Of a DNA stretch of 64,000 nucleotides, positions 23,531-34,200 are shown piece after piece. Position numbers and translations under genes: made by a program. The notes beneath the pieces are model-generated. The model did not search any database. It had not been told where the DNA came from and saw only the letters and a program-made list of their open reading frames with translations. The stretch's first letter is position 1. Every line of letters begins with the position of its first letter. The DNA is from Lytechinus pictus (Eukaryota > Echinodermata > Echinoidea > Temnopleuroida > Toxopneustidae): positions 31,238,001 through 31,302,000 of the forward strand of contig NC_087246.1 in assembly GCF_037042905.1 (NCBI RefSeq), in the 5' to 3' direction.

Positions 23531-24581
23531 GTTGGATTTATAAAGCGCTTTTTGCCAGAGGATACAAAGCGCTGCTATTATTACCCCGGCTTTAGCTTGA
23601 GCTACCATCACCGGCGCTCAGTGCATGCAGGGAATTACTCCTGCTGGGTACCCATTCACCTCACCTGGGTCGAGTGCAGCACAGTGTGGATAAATTTCTT
23701 GCTGAAGGTTGATATATCAACTGAACCACATCAATTTTAGAATGTACAGGTACATATAATGTAGAATGAAATAAAACGACACATTTGGGAAATTTATGAA
23801 AACTTGATATTGATAGCAGAACACTGACTGCATTATCATTTTTCCTCTTGGAGTACCAGTACTTTGATAATTGCATGAATTTTAAATAGAGCTCTGAACA
23901 GATTTGTACATTTTCCCAGACTCGGAATTGCAATGCCCGTCACACTTCAAACTATGCATTTCTTCATAGGTCTGAGAAATTGCAACTTCTGAATCATAGG
24001 CCGAAAACAACAGTAGAAATAATGGCAGTAAGTAGTTCTTTCCATAATTAACTAGATTCATATTATTTTCTCTACAGAAGTACTAAAATTATATTGGTTC
24101 CAATGTGCAAAAAGTATATACTGTATTAATGGGGGTAATTAGCTTTAATTTGTATTTGTTAATGAAAATTAGAAATTGAATTTGGTATTTGAATATCATA
24201 ATGCTGTATTTAAGACATCCAGTTTCATGAATGGTGATAGCAGAAATTGAATCGAGTGTCAACTCCAATTCACTTTACTTTCATTTTTCTGTGTGAATAT
24301 AATGCAGTGGTAATATTAAGGGGTTGGGATGGGAGGGATTATATGTATTTCTCACTAACTTTCACTGTAGACTTTTGAAGAGACTTGAAAGAAATATAAA
24401 AAAAAAAAAGAAGTCAAAATCAGTTATTGCATTATTTCTCTAGATGATAGAGGAATGTGAGGAACGATTGACAGAAGAGCAGATGGAATCCCTCATTCAA
24501 GTCATCACCTCCATATTACCAGGAGAGCAAGGGGAAGAAGAGGAGGAAGGAGAAGAAGAAATGGAAGGAGAAGAAGGATAA
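17682..24581 (+). CDS. CRCP: CRCP / RNA polymerase III subunit RPC9 (Rpb4 family), complete
   Basis: Small stalk subunit of RNA polymerase III (RPC9, yeast Rpc17), pairing with RPC8 in initiation; in vertebrates also called CGRP-receptor component protein. Coding exons: 17682-17689, 19401-19437, 20429-20527, 21496-21590, 23970-24027, 24444-24581. All have GT-AG borders with compatible phases, giving 144 residues (human about 148). The first coding exon is only ATGGAAGT, spliced to give MEV, as in the human protein. Family landmarks: MLSNFEV (10-16), QQNLATISYE (39-48), KYLEKTPC (51-58), TPEVVEKFL (62-70), the very conserved LLNHRP (86-91), and EECEERLTEEQ (102-112). The C terminus is an acidic tail of Glu and Gly from about residue 126. 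Exon 3 carries a Lys-rich stretch (RGKKSISKKQQ). A candidate AATAAA lies 180 bp after the stop. The 5' end faces CHEK2. Confidence 0.96.
17908..18358. mobile_element. Fold-back MITE with ACCCCTTTCATAAACCCA ends
   Basis: Left ACCCCTTTCATAAACCCAAT and right, inverted, ACCCCTTTCATATTCATAAA. GCGGCTAAT and ATTATCCGCAT motifs recur inside in both orientations. CRCP intron 1. Confidence 0.65.
18442..18624. mobile_element. Palindromic MITE, GGCCGTTTCATMAAGCTGTTC family, copy 1
   Basis: About 183 bp fold-back. AAGAGCGACTTTAAGAAYGAC in the left arm pairs with GTCGTTCTTTTAAAGTCGCT in the right arm. Close relative of 58817-58986. Confidence 0.8.
18655..18960 (+). repeat. Dispersed repeat, uninterrupted relative of the site at 37680-38800
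   Basis: Contains two related blocks with CCAGGAGGCT or CCTGGAGGCT, GAGAGTAAAAGTCAT and TATGCTTACTCTCC, then CCAAAAAACCTGAAACTTTC and GAGATTTCTACTTTCC. The same blocks flank the MITE at 37696-38675. Confidence 0.6.
19214..19316. repeat. TTGCATCGGCCGATAAATATCA hairpin
   Basis: Two direct copies of TACTTGCATYGGCCGATAAA are followed by one inverted copy, giving a strong hairpin about 85 bp upstream of CRCP exon 2. Confidence 0.7.
19438..21495. other. CRCP introns 2 and 3
   Basis: Outside exon 3 (20429-20527) this is AT-rich DNA with a partial fold-back fragment near 19800-19960, C-runs near 21053 and 21228, and an (AT)n run near 21290. No other gene seen. Confidence 0.5.
21615..22236. mobile_element. 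Fold-back MITE of the 570-620 bp family, copy in CRCP intron 4
   Basis: The left arm has GAGTAAAATTCACAGAGCAAA, AACAGTTATATGCACATCGT and ATGAATATTCATTAGGTGGG. The right arm repeats these inverted and ends CCATCCCTTTAAGGG. Relatives at 31795-32280 and 60830-61436. Confidence 0.8.
22662..23262. mobile_element. Fold-back MITE of a related family (GGACAAGTCAACCCCAAC)
   Basis: Starts AAAGGACAAGTCAACCCCAA; the inverted end is TCTGGGGTGGACTTGACCTT. Arms share CATAACGCTGAAAATKTC and an inner GATGACGTCATCC. Partial copies at 30780-30920 and 58436-58540. Confidence 0.8.
23493..23725 (+). repeat. (ATA)n-associated dispersed repeat
   Basis: (ATA)n at 23497-23530, then GTTGGATTTATAAAGCGCTT, CAAAGCGCTGC, GGCGCTCAGTGCATGCAGG and GGGTACCCATTCACCTCACC. 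Relatives at 16189-16390, inverted at 51001-51084, and a fragment at 28030-28130. Confidence 0.75.
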
Positions 24582-24760
24582 ATCATTGCTTTCATCTATT
24601 GTGGAAAAGCTATCATTCAAGAGACAACAGAAAGATGATAAAAGGATGGAAGAACTTGAAAGAATTTGAAAATTCACCCAGCCAGCCATCTTTGATATCT
24701 TGAAGAACAAGTTAAATTGGGTAATTTTGAGTTGGTAAAGAAAGGAATGGAGAATGAATG

Positions 24761-24766
24761 AATAAA
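24761..24766 (+). terminator. Candidate poly(A) signal of CRCP
   Basis: AATAAA lies 180 bp beyond the CRCP stop codon, on the same strand. Position fits a short 3' UTR, but the hexamer is common in AT-rich DNA and no downstream GU-rich element was confirmed. Confidence 0.4.
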
Positions 24767-24859
24767 GAGGGTAGCTGTTGAGCCAGTGGGCTGCGTGCAC
24801 CAAGCAGCTGCTTTAGCTGCTTGTTATTGGGTAATCGCTGTACAAGGGTCCCTGTGAGG

Positions 24860-25255
24860 GTTTATTTCCAATTCGTCTAATGCCAATTCATCCAATTGCC
24901 AACTCGTCTACTATCATTTGGTCTACCATCAGTTCGTCTACTCACCACATGGTGTACTTTTATTTAGTCTAATTCCATTCTGTCTAATAACCAGTTTGTC
25001 CAATGGCCAATTAGTCCATATACCATTTGGTCTAATTGGACTAAGTGTTGCAAAATGAATGAAAATAAAATGGATATCAGACCAACTGGTTATGAGACGA
25101 AATGGTCATAGGCAAAATGGTGATTAGATGAAGTGATGATTGGACCAAATGGTTGTTAGACGAAATGTTGATGGATGGAATGGCATTAGACTAAATGAAA
25201 GTAGACCATGTGGTGAATGGACGAGTTGGCAGTAGACGAATTGGCAATTTACCCC
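24860..25255. repeat. Large hairpin built of degenerate TTTGGTCTAATNNCCA units
   Basis: The left half has many approx. 18-20 bp units such as CATTTGGTCTACCATC and AATTCATCCAATTGCCAA. The right half holds the complementary units (GACCAAATGGT, GACGAATTGGCAATT). Both arms carry TCACCACATGG. Degraded relatives near 57120-57365, 60705-60800 and 61500-61615. Confidence 0.7.
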
Positions 25256-26439
25256 TGTGAGGGGTTATGCATTCTGTCACAGGGTTTGATAGAAAAAGTG
25301 AAAGAAAATCAGAACCTGAGGCAATGATAGATGGAATTGCATTATGTCACATGATGTAGATTTGACAAATCTGTGATTATGATCCTAGTATGGGGTATAT
25401 AAAATGTTTTATCTTTGGAAAGTTTAGGTTGTACTGTTACGCTTGACTTTTGGCATGCCAAATGGGCGTCTCAATCAATACGCATTAGTAAAAAAAAAGT
25501 GCTTAATGCATCAGAATGATGTCTCTAAGCACATTTACATCAGTTGAATAACCAGGTAGATATGTTTATTCAAGTTAATAAAATAAATAAAATTATTTGT
25601 ACATTATGAAAACATATTTTGCACTTCATATTCCAATCGCTGATAAAATGGCACATAACGTTTAGCATTATGAAATACCCCATGGTTTCATTAGAATGTA
25701 CACTGTATAATGCTTTTGTGGGAAATAAGGTAGATCTTGCAGATTGGATCCATTAATGTGATAAAATTTGCAACACATGGTCATAATAAGACGCCTATTA
25801 TCAAAACAAAATCACAAGTCAATTACCTGAAAGAGTAAGATCATTGTAGCCAGGGGCAGACCCAAGATTTTCCAAAGGGGGAGGATAGGCACATTTTCCC
25901 TAGGAAAATTTGACAGGCTTATAAAAAAGATCCTGATTTGTGTATGAACGACATATTCCCATTAAAAATATTTTCTGTGACTCTTGAAAAGGGGGAGGGG
26001 GGCACACTTGTTTATGAACGACATATCTACATTAAAAATATTGACTTTGACTCTCAAAGGGGGGGGGGGGGCACGGGCCGGATGTGCCCCCCTCCCCCCA
26101 TGGATCTACCACCAATTGTAGCTCAGTATTGGTGAATGTCAATTTCCTGGACCTGTAACACAAAGCTTAGTGATTGATCATGCCGTTGACACATAGTGAT
26201 GAATATGATCAATCATAAAACCAGCCCTATGATCACATTCTAAGCTTTGAGTTACGGAGCCCTGGGGAGTGTTTCATCAACATTTTTGTCCGACATGTTG
26301 TTGGATCTGACAACTTTCCTTGATTTTGATTGGTTGAGAAGCAGTGTTACTATGGTAACTATTGGATATTAAGGGACTTGTTGGATGAATGGTCAGACAA
26401 GTCCTTTCATGAAACGCTCCTCAGGTCGTTAAATACATA

Positions 26440-26975
26440 CCCGGGGGGGCCACTTACATTGACGAGTGGATACCATGCGCGACCAAAAAACACGTAAAAA
26501 GGATGTCTTTTTCACGATAAGGCACGTGTCAAAAACACAAAAATAATGAAAAAAGGGTATCTATTTCGCTAGGAAAGTTACGTGTTTAGGGTCAAATTTG
26601 CGGGGATGATAAAACAAAATTAAAATGTTTTGTAAAGGATGTCCTTTTTGCCCCAACACTACGTGTTTAGAGTCCGATTTGCGCGAGGTGTAGAAGGTGG
26701 GGTCGTACTAAACCAAATGATGTGTATAAAGGTAAAACTGACGATCGAAGGACCCGTGACATAACAATAGAATATACTTGTTTAGGGGTTCATTTCAGGG
26801 AATACTTGCCAAGAGTATCGTTTTGTTTCCAATACTTGTTAAGGGTAGGATTTCACACGCTAATACTTGTTAAGGGGTGCATTTTCAGAATATAGAAATT
26901 ACGTGTTTAGGGTGCTTTTCGAGACCCCATGGTCGCGCATGGTATCCACTCGTCAATGGAAGTGGCCCCCCCGGG
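26440..26975. mobile_element. Fold-back with CCCGGGGGGGCCACTT ends
   Basis: CCCGGGGGGGCCACTTACAT, then GACGAGTGGATACCATGCGCG, is repeated inverted at the right end. The interior has degenerate TACTTGTTAAGGG and ACGTGTTTAGGGT units. I recall the same end sequence as common in sea urchin and other marine invertebrate genomes. Confidence 0.8.
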
Positions 26976-27674
26976 ATACATACATGTAGCGAGTTAGCGT
27001 GACCATTGAAAATTTCATGATGTGGGATCAGCAATATAATTAGAATAATGTCATTGATGAATTCCAAGTTAATCATTTTGGAAAATCATTTATAGTTTGG
27101 TCATGGTTGTCACGAGATTTTAGTACATATGAGTTACATTATTAAAGAGCAGAAGTGGAAACCACACAGGAGTCACAAACTAAAATGAGTACAAAACAAA
27201 TGAAGGAAATAATTACAAGACTGGCAGTGTAATGAAAATATGAATATCATGGCTACTAACAGAATATCCAGAGTCAACCCCGCCTTGGAATTGCCAAAAT
27301 AGTCTGAAATTGGACCAGATTTAGGGTTATGGCGTGGCAACATTACTGCTTTGGAACCTTGGTAAGATAATTTTCTGCTTATGCAAATTGTGCAGAACAT
27401 TGTTCAGCATTGTTATCCCCTTTAGACGAAGAATATTATCAGTACAAGCTTTATTACCAGTAAACATGATTTTTGTTTTAAATTGTTGAATTATGAATAT
27501 TTAAGCTCTGGAGGACTTGGAATAAATTCTATCATATATTTTTTTTTAGTATGGAAGCATGTTTGTTGGTTTCAGTTGTCTGGATTGTTTGACTGAGAAG
27601 GGTAATACAATGTTACACCCTAGATTTCCCCTAATCCTTGTTGAATCATACCATCACCGCCCCCTTATCCTTCC

Positions 27675-27822
27675 TTATACCTCAGTCACATTTGCCCTAT
27701 GGCAGCCATACTGCTAGTCGAAAACGGCCGTTTTAACATATAGCTACATATAGGGGGTTTGAATAAAAATGAATAAAACGGCCGTTTTCGACTCGCCGTA
27801 GAGCAAATGTGACTGAGGTATA
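27675..27822. mobile_element. Short MITE with TACCTCAGTCACATTTG ends
   Basis: TATACCTCAGTCACATTTGC and its inverted form bound about 148 bp, with inner AAAACGGCCGTTTT palindromes. The end TA pairs would suit a TA target duplication. Confidence 0.7.
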
Positions 27823-29469
27823 AATCTCCCAAGCAAAGCTTCTTCACTCCTTCCCCCAACCTTTCTGTACCTATCTCTCCCTCATGTTTACTCCACCATC
27901 TTTCCTACCCTCCGATCCCCCACCCTTCATTTACTCTTTCCCCGAACCCTTCCATTCAAATCTATCTCTACTCCCATCATCAATAAGGCTAAGCTCTCCA
28001 ATTCCTCACACATCTTACACCCATCCTCCACTCCCTTCCCGGTAGGAAGAAATTTCTTGAATGCTCGAGCGCCCGATCAAGGTAGCCGTGCTAAAGCCGG
28101 GCTAATAATAACATCATGTTAAGCAGGGCCCGTTGTAGAGCAGTTTTAAGAACTGAAGTGCCATCCCTGGGTAAAATATGACATTATTTTTACTTCATTT
28201 CTATCTTCATTCACTATTTCCCCCAACCATCACCTAGGCTATCATCTATACAACCCCGCACCAACATGTTTTTCTAGATTTGAACTGTACATTGCCCATT
28301 AATTACTGAAAGTGGGGTGATGGGTTCACCATCGGAAAACTAGGAAAATATGTTGCTGAGGTTTGCCACATTTCTGAACAAGACTGAAATTTCGATCGAT
28401 CTCTTATAACTTTCCTTCAGGAAAGACGACTTAAAAACAACAAATACTCAAACATGTCAAATATATTTTACTTCCACATTTTCTTTTTCATCAATGTACA
28501 ATAATAAAATACTTTGATACATTTTCAGGTTTGAAATGTCACATACGCAGGATAAAAATCAAATTAACACACATAATATTGCTGCAACAATCCAATAACA
28601 AATCGTCATATTCAGCTCACAAAACTGCAACGGTACATGCAACTTCAGACCATTCCCATAGCACGTTATCAGTGCTGTTGCATATAAATATTATTCTATT
28701 ACACATAGAAGACGAGTGTTCTTTATAAATGATTGTTTATCACCATTTGAAAAGAATCAAGCTCATTAAATCATTTCATGTATATTTCTTAGGTAAAGAT
28801 ATATTGTATCATTGAGGAATACCTGCAGCAAGATAATACATTTACTCATAAATGATTCCCCTAAACCTAAAAACATGAAATAATGATAGTGTGAGATTTT
28901 AAATGGCAAGTTGCAACATCCCAATCGGGCAAACTTTGGATTCTACAGATTCAAATTTTCACATTTATGCATTATGTTCGACTCAAAAACGTGATTTGAA
29001 TAAAAAGCATACAAATCAAACCCAAAACAAGAAAGTTCATCGAAAATTGGACGTAAAAGAGGGAAATTATGAGAATAATGTTGGAGTTTTGCTTAATGTC
29101 ACACAACAGTTAAATGCAGACGGGGATGTCAAGGATGTCACACTTTCACTATTTCTTTTCGTTTTAATGTTTTGAAATACAAATTGTTTTCACCCTTTTG
29201 TAATAATGTAATGTAAACAAGTGGAACGCATCCGACAGTTTCGCCTGCATTACCTGACGCAATATAGCAGCAGCGCCGACTTTGAAAACAACTAAGATGA
29301 ATAATTTTTTTTACAAAAAACATAAATTTGATAATCACATACTAAGTTCATTGACCTCAAATGACCTTCACCTAGTGACCTGGAATTTCATTTACCAATT
29401 TGATATGTAAGTTTTATGCGATAAGGACTTTATACTTTCAATATCGTCTTGAAAATCCAAATTCATCAG

Positions 29470-30386
29470 GGGCCCGTTGCATAAAACCTTTTACCTGAGA
29501 AAACTCTGGTTGTTTTTACCCTGTGTTAACCCTAATTCTCCCGGGGGGGGGGGGGGCCATAATGGCCCCCCCCTTGACAATTTTCGCGATATATCTGCTG
29601 CGCAAATTTTGTTGACCTCGCCGCTCGCTGACTTTTTACTTTCAAGTCTCGCGCAAATTTCGAGACCAAATTTGTGACGCCCGGGTACACGGTTGCGACA
29701 TTACGCAACATTATGTAAGTGCATGTCAGACCCAAAATTGCTCATAAACGTGATTTCATGTACAAATCCAATGCAAATTGTGTATTTAGCCAAAATTCAT
29801 AAATGTATCATTATTTCTACTTTTACTGATTAAACTGAATTAATTTTGCCTTGTTTATGGTCAGAACTAAGTCTGGAATGATTTCCATTGAAAAAACAAT
29901 AAAAAACAAAAAGTAAAAAAACAAAGAAATACATAAGAAATTCGTAAAACAATAAAATACATAAGAAATTTATTTCCGAACCGAAGTTTTTTTAATTGCG
30001 ATTGTTAAGATTGCTACAAAGAATTTTTTTACCAAAAATTAGCATTCTAGGAGCTTTATTTAGTGAATTATAGCAAAAAGTATGATTTATGCATAAATTA
30101 GCATAATTAATTCATATAAAATAAAATATCATTATTTTGGAAAATTTTACCATACAGCCTTGTAGATTACATCGCACACTACCAGTGTGCAAATGTTTGC
30201 GTCGCTCGCGCAATCGGCGGCCGAGATCTTAAGGGGGGGCCATAATGGCCCCCCCCCCCCGGGATTGACAAGAATCAAAATACCCCGGGAGATTGAGGGT
30301 TAAAGTCAATGGCAAAAATCAGACTAACCTTAGTTTTCAGTGTTTACCAGAGATTTCTCAGGTAAAAAGTTTCATGCAACGGGCCC
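29470..30386. mobile_element. Nested fold-back: GGCCCGTTGCATAAAA MITE interrupted by a second inverted-repeat element
   Basis: Outer arms GGCCCGTTGCATAAAACC...TTAACCCTAA and the inverted AGGGTTAAAG...GCAACGGGCC. Between them, at about 29538-30300, lies another pair with CCCGGG and GGCCATAATGGCC palindromes embedded in G/C runs. Confidence 0.65.
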
Positions 30387-31251
30387 AAGGTTGGTTAAGA
30401 TTTTGATATTGATATCACAACATAGTCAAAGTTTTTTTTTTTGCATAAATTACATTTGACCTTTATCATGTGACATGATACTTTTCCAAGATAATCAGTG
30501 ATATTTGATTATTCATTAGTGTAAGTTTCATAAAATAGATCCGCATGCTTTCAAATACTTTCAGAGTTATGACACTTCAAAATGTCAACCTTGATTAAGA
30601 TTTTCACCATTGACTTTGCCACCGCTGCCTACGTCTTGCTCAACTTACGTTTCAATGAATTCTCAATTCACAATTTTTATTTTATTTTTTAGTTTCATTG
30701 AAGAAAACACAAATATAGAGAGTGTGCATCATCTTTGCTCCTATCAATAGTCACTAGTGCACTGCACATAACTATTGTGTGACATAAGATAAAACTTTAA
30801 CACGTTATTACTTCCCCATTTTCACTTGATTTTGATGGCATTTCAGTGTCATGCTGATTTCAATTTTCTCTGACTGCTTATTCAAAATGGCATGCTGTTG
30901 GGGTGGACGTAACTTTTATTTCTTAATTAGTGTGAATGCAAGCAGCTAGAGGTAGTAAAAGCAGAACACAGGATAACTGAATTCATGGTTACATTTTTAT
31001 GTTCATAATTCTAACAATATGAGCATCTAATAATTACTGATAACATTCCTTTGGTAAAACTTACAAACTTTACTTCCAATGGCTTGTCAGTTTTAAAACA
31101 AAGACAAATTTCAGAGTTCAATTGGTTCCACCATTAATAACTTATACAGTGAAAAGAATACGTCATATCATTTGATGTTGTGTGTAATAGCTGCAGTGGA
31201 CAGAGGCCGACATCTGAGAAAGTATAAGGCAAATCATGCTCAGAATCGCTG

Positions 31252-34200
31252 TTATGCCAAACCTACGGTGGGGAGAAAGGAAAGACATGATTAAAAAGTT
31301 TCAAGAGAGTTAAAGGTAAAAGACAATAGTTGCAGAAAACAATCATTTCATGAGAAAGTCTTTAAAATCAAGGTTAATTGTCACAATATTATATCTTGAT
31401 CTGGTACATTGAAATAAACTTTTCTTTGTGAAATCATGAAATTTTAGCTGAAAAACAATAATTCTGATGATCACTAACACAGGAAAGCATATGTCGGACA
31501 GTGTATTAATATTGCTCGGAAAAATACCCAAAATTTGATGGAATTCCGTCCTTATTTTGCTCATTTCTCTGCAATTATGCATTTTTCTTCCAGAGCCACT
31601 TGGCACATATTTTTTATTCATACATACAAACACTTGGGTGGTAATTTTATTGGATTCTTTTAAAACTCATTTTGAGATCGTTACCAAAACTGGTATTTAT
31701 CTTTAAGTCAAAATCTGATAAATCATCAGACCAGTTCCCAAACGATCTCTAATATTATATTCTTTATACTATACCAATACTAGCTATTTCAATGGATGGG
31801 CCAGGCTGGAGATATTTATGTCTAAATGAATAAAGTAAGATTCACAGAGCGAAATGCTGAAAATTTCATCAAAATTGGATAACAAAGTTATTGAATTTTA
31901 AAGTTTATCAATATTTTGTGAAAAACAGTTATATGCACATCGTTAGGAATATTCATTAGGTGGGCTGATGATGTTATATCCCCACTTTCCTTTTTCTTAG
32001 GTTACTAGTATAACATGAAATTATACATGTTTCATTTTTTCATACATGTGTAAATGATGTGTCTCCATTAAGATGAAATAAGTTGCGGTAATAAATAACT
32101 AATGCATTTGTTCACTCAATCCAATTGTTTTAGTTCTTGGTAGAAAAATTTTGAATAAACCTAATTTCATATAATAAAATACAAAAGAACAAGTGGGGAT
32201 ATGACATCATCAGCCCACCTAATGAATATTCATGAAGAAATGCCTAGAACTGCTTCACCGGAATAATGCAAAATAGCCCCACTTGTGTTGATGGGGACAT
32301 TGTTTCTTGAATCTTAAGATTGACCTTGAAGCAAAAACGGGCTAAAATCTTGAGGTTGAGCAAACCCAAGCTCATGGCGAACTGCCTTTAAGGGGGCCTA
32401 CCATTGACAAATCATTTAGAAATTGAATCAGTACGAAAAGGCCAATTGACTTGCATAATATAATCAGTCCGTTATGAGAGCCTGTCAGACTAATGCGATA
32501 AAAGTTCAGACAGCACAAATTTGACCAAACTCGTTATCATTATTTACTTCGGGTTGTCGCAGTTTTCAACAATTCCAATTCCTAGACTCTTGGTGAAAAC
32601 ATGCAGTTTACTACTGGTTGGTTAGTCTACTAGCTATCACTCTCCTATTAAGACCTCCCAGACATGCCGGCGTCCATTACATAACACCCCCAGGCAGTCT
32701 GGAAGCAGGCCTTGTAGTTACTCTTCCATATCATTAGCTATTTTCTCGTCGAGCAAAATTTGAAACAGGGCAATAAATCATGGCACTTGGAACAGACTCT
32801 CCTTATAGTGAAAGTAAGCCAAGTGGAAGACTTGAATCCCTTCTCTGTTCTGAGATAGGCCTTAATTTCTCCATGATTTGTCAATGGTAGGCCGCTTTAA
32901 TACATGATACCTATAGAAAGTAATTCCCCAACCAACAGATGCTAACCCTGTCGACGAGAAGAAACCTAGCTATGGTGTGACACATTTTTCTTGAGAAATA
33001 AAACCATGATCATTCTTACCGTTCGCTCTCTTGCAATCTTTGAGAACCATGTTGAAAGCATCGCACAAACTGAGGTCACTCTGGGTATCGGCACACTGCA
33101 TGAATCTCTGTAGCTCATACTGGCAAGGATTCTGTTGCTGTTGCTGTTGTGGCTGTTCTTGGTAGGTGACATCTGGTTGGCTACTTCCACCACCAGTCAT
33201 GGCATGTCCAACAGCATGCCCCTGCGATAGTGAAAAACCATTGAGAATGGATTAATTTATTGGATTGGATTCGGGGGGAGAAGGGTACTTAGATTTGGAC
33301 GGGGGTGTGTGGCTGAAGGTTCAAAACCCATACCCATATTTACGGGTCATTTTGGCTAGAAAGGTACCCATTATTATCGATCTATTAATATTTGACAAGC
33401 AAAAAAAAAAAAAAAAGGTTATCACCCAAAACTGGAGGATTTCTTCCAAAAAAGCGACCCATTCCACCAGCACATCCCTGTGTGCCCCCCCCCCCCCCGG
33501 ATTGGATCAAAGACTTGTCACTTGACTGGGTAGCACTTTATGAAACAAAGTCAGTGATTTACAGTAAAAGCTATTGAAATCCTTACATCTGATTGGCTTA
33601 GAACAAATTAGTAACTAAAATTCACAGGCTATTTTCTTCATGAAAACCACCCCATGACAGCTGGTAATTACATGACTGAGAAACATTCTTAAAGAGTTCC
33701 AAATTCTAATTATCTAAAACCTATTAAAAGCAGAGCTGCAGTGGTGTTAGTAATATAGAACTTGTTTATTAAAGTGCATAGGTGTGTGTGTAGAACTTTT
33801 GCATGGATATGAGGGCCTGTAAGCATCCACAAATAGTTTGTGTTTAGGAAAGGATATGCATGGCGCAGCCCTAGTTTGGAGAGTGCGAGCGTCGATCTAG
33901 TTGTTGCTTGGATTCATATTTTCACCTTTCACAAGAAATCACTTTTTTTTTTTAAATTCTAACAAAAATGCTACAAAGCCAATGGCTAGAATAAAATGGT
34001 CAATACATGTACATTATTCTATCATGAAAGTTAGTATGTGATGAAAAAAAAATATGGAGAAGATTACAACTTAAATTCAACTCAAATTTAATACATTCTT
34101 TTGGATCACTGATATTCTGAAGTTTTTCAAAAATGTGCAAAACATATTTTACTATATTCAACAACGAGCGATTGTTGCAGGGGTCATTGCCAGATGGTTC

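Larger units (their letters stand above)
24582..31251. other. Intergenic region between convergent CRCP and CHCHD2/10
   Basis: No gene recognised. Apart from the separately listed hairpins, it holds a GGGGCAGACCCAAGATTTTCC/GGCACATTTTCCC repeat at 25850-26130, a small fold-back (GAGTGTTTCATCAAC...TTTCATGAAACGCTC) at 26276-26415, and C/T-rich single-copy-looking DNA at 27830-28030. Confidence 0.5.
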
